A stretch of DNA of 64,000 bases from contig NC_014935.1 in NCBI RefSeq assembly GCF_000186245.1, positions 1,550,001 to 1,614,000 of the forward strand, given 5' to 3'. This DNA comes from Nitratifractor salsuginis DSM 16511 (lineage in GTDB: Bacteria > Campylobacterota > Campylobacteria > Campylobacterales > Sulfurovaceae). Numbering within the stretch: position 1 is the first letter of the stretch; each line of letters opens with the position of its first letter. The position numbers and the translations under genes were made by a program. The notes below the pieces were generated by a model. The model made no database searches. It was given only the letters and a program-made list of their open reading frames with translations, and was not told the DNA's origin. This document shows, one piece after another, positions 60,679 to 64,000 of this stretch.

Positions 60679-61373
60679 GAGGGATCGATGCAGGCTATGG
60701 ACGCTGTGAAAGCTGCGGGCAGCTCCTTCGTTTTCCTCCGCCTTTTCGGGGTGCCCGCACGGCACTTTGCCCCCGGTGCGGAAGTACGGTCCATCTCCGG
60801 CGGCCCGCTTCGATCCAGAACACCTGGGCGCTGGTACTCGCCAGCATTGTCTTTTATATTCCGGCCAACCTCCTGCCGATGATGCATGTCCACACCTTCG
60901 CGGGCTCGTCATCCGATACCATTATGAGCGGGATCATCTACTTCCTCGAGAGCGGTTCTTACCTCATCGGGATCGTCATTTTCATCGCCAGTATCTTCGT
61001 TCCCACCGTCAAAATCTTCATTCTGATCTATCTACTGCTTTCGATACAACGGGGTTGGCATCATGATCCGATACGCCGGCAAAAGCTCTATCTCTTCACC
61101 GAAATCATCGGCCGCTGGTCTATGGTCGATGTCTTCGTCGTCTCCATTATGATCGCCCTAGTCCATTTTAGAGGCTTGAGCGAAATCCGAACGGGACTGG
61201 GAGCACTTTTCTTCCTTCTGGTCGTCATCAGTACCATGCTCGCCGCTATGACCTTTGACCCCAGGCTGATCTGGGATCAAATCGAATTCAAGGCTTCCTC
61301 AAGGGATCTTTTAAAGCGGGATTCGGCATCCATTCAGTATGATGCACCATCAAAAAAGGATCTTCATGGCTGA
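60675..61373 (+). CDS. pqiA: PqiA-like membrane protein (second half)
   Basis: A 232-residue partner with its own zinc-ribbon pairs (CESC, CPRC) and four helices (NLLPMMHVHTF, GRWSMVDVFVVS). Together the two proteins correspond to the tandem halves of a single PqiA. Overlaps pqiB. Confidence 0.88.
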   Translation: MRGIDAGYGRCESCGQLLRFPPPFRGARTALCPRCGSTVHLRRPASIQNTWALVLASIVFYIPANLLPMMHVHTFAGSSSDTIMSGIIYFLESGSYLIGIVIFIASIFVPTVKIFILIYLLLSIQRGWHHDPIRRQKLYLFTEIIGRWSMVDVFVVSIMIALVHFRGLSEIRTGLGALFFLLVVISTMLAAMTFDPRLIWDQIEFKASSRDLLKRDSASIQYDAPSKKDLHG

Positions 61374-62991
61374 GTCCCCCCTTCAACGTCCTCCGGGAGA
61401 AGAGTATGTCCGCGAAGCGATCTGGAGTCGCAAAAGGCATCATTTTTCTCCCGTTTGGATCGTCCCGATTGTCGCGCTGATTATTGGAGCGGTCCTCGTT
61501 TGGCAAAATCTGAGCCAGCGCGGGCCGGCTGTTCAGATCCTTTTCAAATCGGCGGCGGGGATCACCCCGGGAAAATCGGTCGTCAAATACAAAGATGTCA
61601 TCGTCGGGAAAGTCGAGGACGTCCGTTTCAGCGACGACCTGGGCTCGGTCATTGTTACCGCCAGATTGACCAAAGAGATGCGTCCCTACCTCAGCGAAAA
61701 AACCCTTTTCTGGATCGTCCACGCCCGTCTGAGCGCTGATTCCGTCGAGGGCTTGGATACCCTCCTCTCCGGGGCCTATATCAGTATGGACCCGCATAAA
61801 GGCAAAGAGTCGGTCCGACGCTTCAAAGGTCTGGTCAATCCCCCCGTGATTACCGACCGGACTCCCGGAAAACGGTTCATCCTCGAAGCCCAAAGCAAAG
61901 GCTCCCTCCAAATCGGTTCCCCGGTTTACTACAAACAGCTCAAAGCGGGAACTGTCGTCTCCTACCACTTGGCACCCAACGGCAGAACCGTCCTGATCGA
62001 TGTCTTTATCCAAAAACCTTTCAGTGATCTCATTACCGACACGACCCGGTTTTGGAACGCCAGTGGTATCGATGCCCACATCGGTGCTGACGGAGTCGAA
62101 ATCCGTACCGAATCCCTCACCGCCATTCTTTCGGGGGGAATCGCCTTCGACAATTTCGAAGTCTTCGGACCCGGCAGTAGGGTACAGGACGGGCATCATT
62201 TCGTCCTCTACAATACGATCAAAGAGGCCAGGAAGGTCACGTACACCCGGGAACTTTACTTCTGGGTCTACTTCAACGAGTCAGTTCGCGGACTCAAAGC
62301 CGGTGCCCCGGTGGAGTTTAGAGGGGTCAAAGTGGGTGAAGTGGTCAATCTCTTCCTCGTCGGCGATGTCAAAACCGCCAATTTCAAAATCCCCATCCTA
62401 ATCAAGATTGAGCCGGAACGCTTCACGATCACCGGACGGGAGCGCAATGCCAGTAAGGGGATGGATCCAAAGGTCTTCAAGGCCCTGGTGGACAAAGGCC
62501 TCCGGGCGCAGCTTCAGAGTGCCAACCTCCTCACCGGTTCTTTGCTGATCAACCTAGATTTCCATCCCGACGCTCCCAAGGCAAACCTTATCAAAGAGAA
62601 TGGTCTCTATGTCTTTCCCAGTGTCCCCGCTACGATCGAGACACTCAAAAACAATGTCCAATCGATTCTGAACAATCTGGCCGCCATCCCCTTCAAAGAG
62701 ATCGGGGAAGAGACCCGTCAGATCCTTGGCGATGTCAGACAGAAGACGCTCCCCGGTTTCGACGCGACGCTTCAGGGGGTCAACCGGGAGCTGCTGCCCT
62801 CCTTTGTCAAGCTGATCGATCAAAGCAATCAAACCCTGGAAGAGATCCGCAAAAATTATCTCGACACCAATGCGCAGATCCACCGCCAAATGCTGAAACT
62901 GATGAATGAAATCGAAGAGACCAGCCGGTCCATACGTGAACTCAGCAACTATCTGAACCGGCATCCGGAATCTCTGATAAGAGGACGCTAA
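61366..62991 (+). CDS. pqiB: PqiB-like MCE-domain protein
   Basis: A 541-residue protein: membrane helix (about 28-47), three MCE/MlaD domains (e.g. PAVQILFKSAAGITPGKSVVKY in part; GSPVYYKQLKAGTV; GAPVEFRGVKVGEV) and a C-terminal coiled coil. MCE rings form a tunnel across the periplasm for lipids. The ATG at 61366 (AAAAGGA upstream) overlaps the previous stop. Confidence 0.92.
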   Translation: MAESPLQRPPGEEYVREAIWSRKRHHFSPVWIVPIVALIIGAVLVWQNLSQRGPAVQILFKSAAGITPGKSVVKYKDVIVGKVEDVRFSDDLGSVIVTARLTKEMRPYLSEKTLFWIVHARLSADSVEGLDTLLSGAYISMDPHKGKESVRRFKGLVNPPVITDRTPGKRFILEAQSKGSLQIGSPVYYKQLKAGTVVSYHLAPNGRTVLIDVFIQKPFSDLITDTTRFWNASGIDAHIGADGVEIRTESLTAILSGGIAFDNFEVFGPGSRVQDGHHFVLYNTIKEARKVTYTRELYFWVYFNESVRGLKAGAPVEFRGVKVGEVVNLFLVGDVKTANFKIPILIKIEPERFTITGRERNASKGMDPKVFKALVDKGLRAQLQSANLLTGSLLINLDFHPDAPKANLIKENGLYVFPSVPATIETLKNNVQSILNNLAAIPFKEIGEETRQILGDVRQKTLPGFDATLQGVNRELLPSFVKLIDQSNQTLEEIRKNYLDTNAQIHRQMLKLMNEIEETSRSIRELSNYLNRHPESLIRGR

Positions 62992-63576
62992 ATGAAGAAA
63001 CTGACTCTGTTATCTTTTGCTCTGCTCACCCTCTTTTTGGCAGGGTGCAGCAGCCGATCCGAATACTACCGCCTCCAGCCCCGTCTGCAACCTCATCGGG
63101 ATGTCACTCCCCTTTCCACTCGGCACATTGTAGGAATCGGGGAAGTGCAGGTAACCGACTATCTTCAGCAAAAGGCCCTCACCCTGCGCCTAGGCCCCAG
63201 CCGATTGAAAGTCAAAGAAAACGCTCTCTGGGCTGGGTCTTTGGACAAAAATATCCAAAAAGTCCTCCAGCACAATCTGGCCCAACTGGTCCCTGACTAT
63301 ACCTTTCTCTCCTACCCCTGGGAAGAGCCTCTCTCGGACCGGACCCGGATTTATGTGACTGTTGACCGTTTCGACGGTGACAGCAACGGCACCGTGGTGC
63401 TGGAGGGGCATTGGAGTCTCGTCGACCGGGAAAAAGACCGAATGGTTTTAGGTGAAGATTTTCATTATATGCAGAGAGGAGCGGCGAACCTCCCCGGCAT
63501 CGTCGCCACGCAAAATCGCCTCCTGGAGCGGCTCAGCCGTCGGATCGCATCGAGGATTCGTCAGCGAACCCGTTGA
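62992..63576 (+). CDS. pqiC: PqiC-like lipoprotein
   Basis: A 194-residue lipoprotein with lipobox LAGC (Cys at about 19) and the DUF330/ABC-transport auxiliary fold (YYRLQP, IGEVQVTDYLQQKALTLR in part, PWEEPLSDRTRIYVTV). Outer-membrane receptor end of the Pqi tunnel. Starts directly after pqiB; overlaps the convergent GGDEF gene by 16 nt. Confidence 0.88.
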   Translation: MKKLTLLSFALLTLFLAGCSSRSEYYRLQPRLQPHRDVTPLSTRHIVGIGEVQVTDYLQQKALTLRLGPSRLKVKENALWAGSLDKNIQKVLQHNLAQLVPDYTFLSYPWEEPLSDRTRIYVTVDRFDGDSNGTVVLEGHWSLVDREKDRMVLGEDFHYMQRGAANLPGIVATQNRLLERLSRRIASRIRQRTR

Positions 63577-64000
63577 CGCCGTTCATAAAAAACCCTATTC
63601 CGCCCCAAATTCTTGGCCTGATAGAGTGCTTTATCCGCACGACGAAACATTTTGTGAGCATCCCGGGCATCCTCTTCCGGATTGAGGGTCGATACACCGC
63701 AACTGCAGTGGAGTTGCACTCCGTTTTCGTACTTTATTTCCATAATCTTTCGACGGATCTCTTCGGCCAACTCTATTGCCTCATCCAAGCTTCTCTGACT
63801 CAAAACGACAAACTCTTCTCCTCCCCAACGCGCCAGAAAATCTTTGGGACCGATACACTGTTCCAAAACCCTGGCAACATCCGTCAAAACCTTATCTCCA
63901 AAATCGTGCCCATACCGATCATTAATGGCTTTGAAATGATCCAGGTCGATTAAAATCATACTCAGTTGCCCATTCTCGCTGAGCGCTTTTGGGATCAAAC
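63561..64000 (-). CDS. Diguanylate cyclase GGDEF domain (partial)
   Basis: The C-terminal 146 residues of a larger protein whose start lies beyond the window. It has the FKAINDRYGHDFGD metal-binding helix, the GGEEF active site in RWGGEEFVV (a functional GGDEF variant) and the YQAK-x-x-GRNRV end. It makes c-di-GMP. The sensor part is not visible. Confidence 0.92.
   Translation of the reverse strand, partial: LIPKALSENGQLSMILIDLDHFKAINDRYGHDFGDKVLTDVARVLEQCIGPKDFLARWGGEEFVVLSQRSLDEAIELAEEIRRKIMEIKYENGVQLHCSCGVSTLNPEEDARDAHKMFRRADKALYQAKNLGRNRVFYERRQRVR

Overview
The window looks like the chromosome of a denitrifying, probably chemolithoautotrophic member of the Campylobacterota (Sulfurovum/Nitratifractor type). 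I infer this from the nap order napA-G-H-B-F-x-L-D with a napL gene and no napC, a cd1-type nitrite reductase (nirS) with a cNOR (norCB), a prfB without a programmed frameshift, and the acidic C-terminal tail on ribosomal protein S2. The assignment comes from gene content only; no database search was possible.

Layout. 0-5 kb: a three-gene minus-strand envelope operon (OmpA-like protein, lipoprotein, secreted protein), then an SDR oxidoreductase and an AraC-type regulator. 5-8.5 kb: di-haem cytochrome c peroxidase with a protoglobin-PsiE membrane sensor, facing a thioredoxin-like gene and a pentahaem cytochrome. 8.5-14.9 kb: denitrification block 1 (nirS, a 54-aa membrane protein, norB, norC, small membrane genes), ending with acpS. 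15-35 kb: housekeeping genes (PBP1A, bioF, maf, alaS, murG, ftsW, ftsI, panC, prfB, lolD, tsf, rpsB, bcp). 36-42 kb: DUF523, yidB, an IS200-type insertion, DUF420, aldehyde dehydrogenase and an AsmA-like protein. 42-60 kb: denitrification block 2 (DUF59 / haem-copper-like / DUF2249 operon, siroheme synthase, complete nap operon, haem d1 genes nirDL, nirE/cobA, nirJ, nirF, nirC, a siroheme nitrite/sulfite reductase and a Crp/Fnr regulator). 60-64 kb: a pqiAABC lipid-transport operon and a truncated GGDEF gene.

How the parts work together. Nap reduces nitrate to nitrite, NirS reduces nitrite to NO and NorCB reduces NO to N2O. No N2O reductase is in the window. NirE, NirDL, NirJ, NirF and NirC make and insert the haem d1 that NirS needs; precorrin-2 dehydrogenase and NirE supply siroheme. 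Eight TTGAC/T-N4-A/GTCAA boxes stand upstream of these operons, each with a -10 hexamer 21-23 bp away. That is Class-II FNR/NnrR promoter geometry, and the Crp/Fnr gene in the window has a matching E-xx-SR recognition helix.

The most unusual signal is a dispersed family of composite elements made of degenerate 7-bp tandem repeats, usually flanking a small hairpin. About a dozen copies are present. Nearly all abut a stop codon, two share a terminator-like hairpin with compensatory base changes, two share an identical second hairpin module, one is inserted in frame inside the siroheme reductase gene, and one supplies the start codon and leader of a secreted protein.
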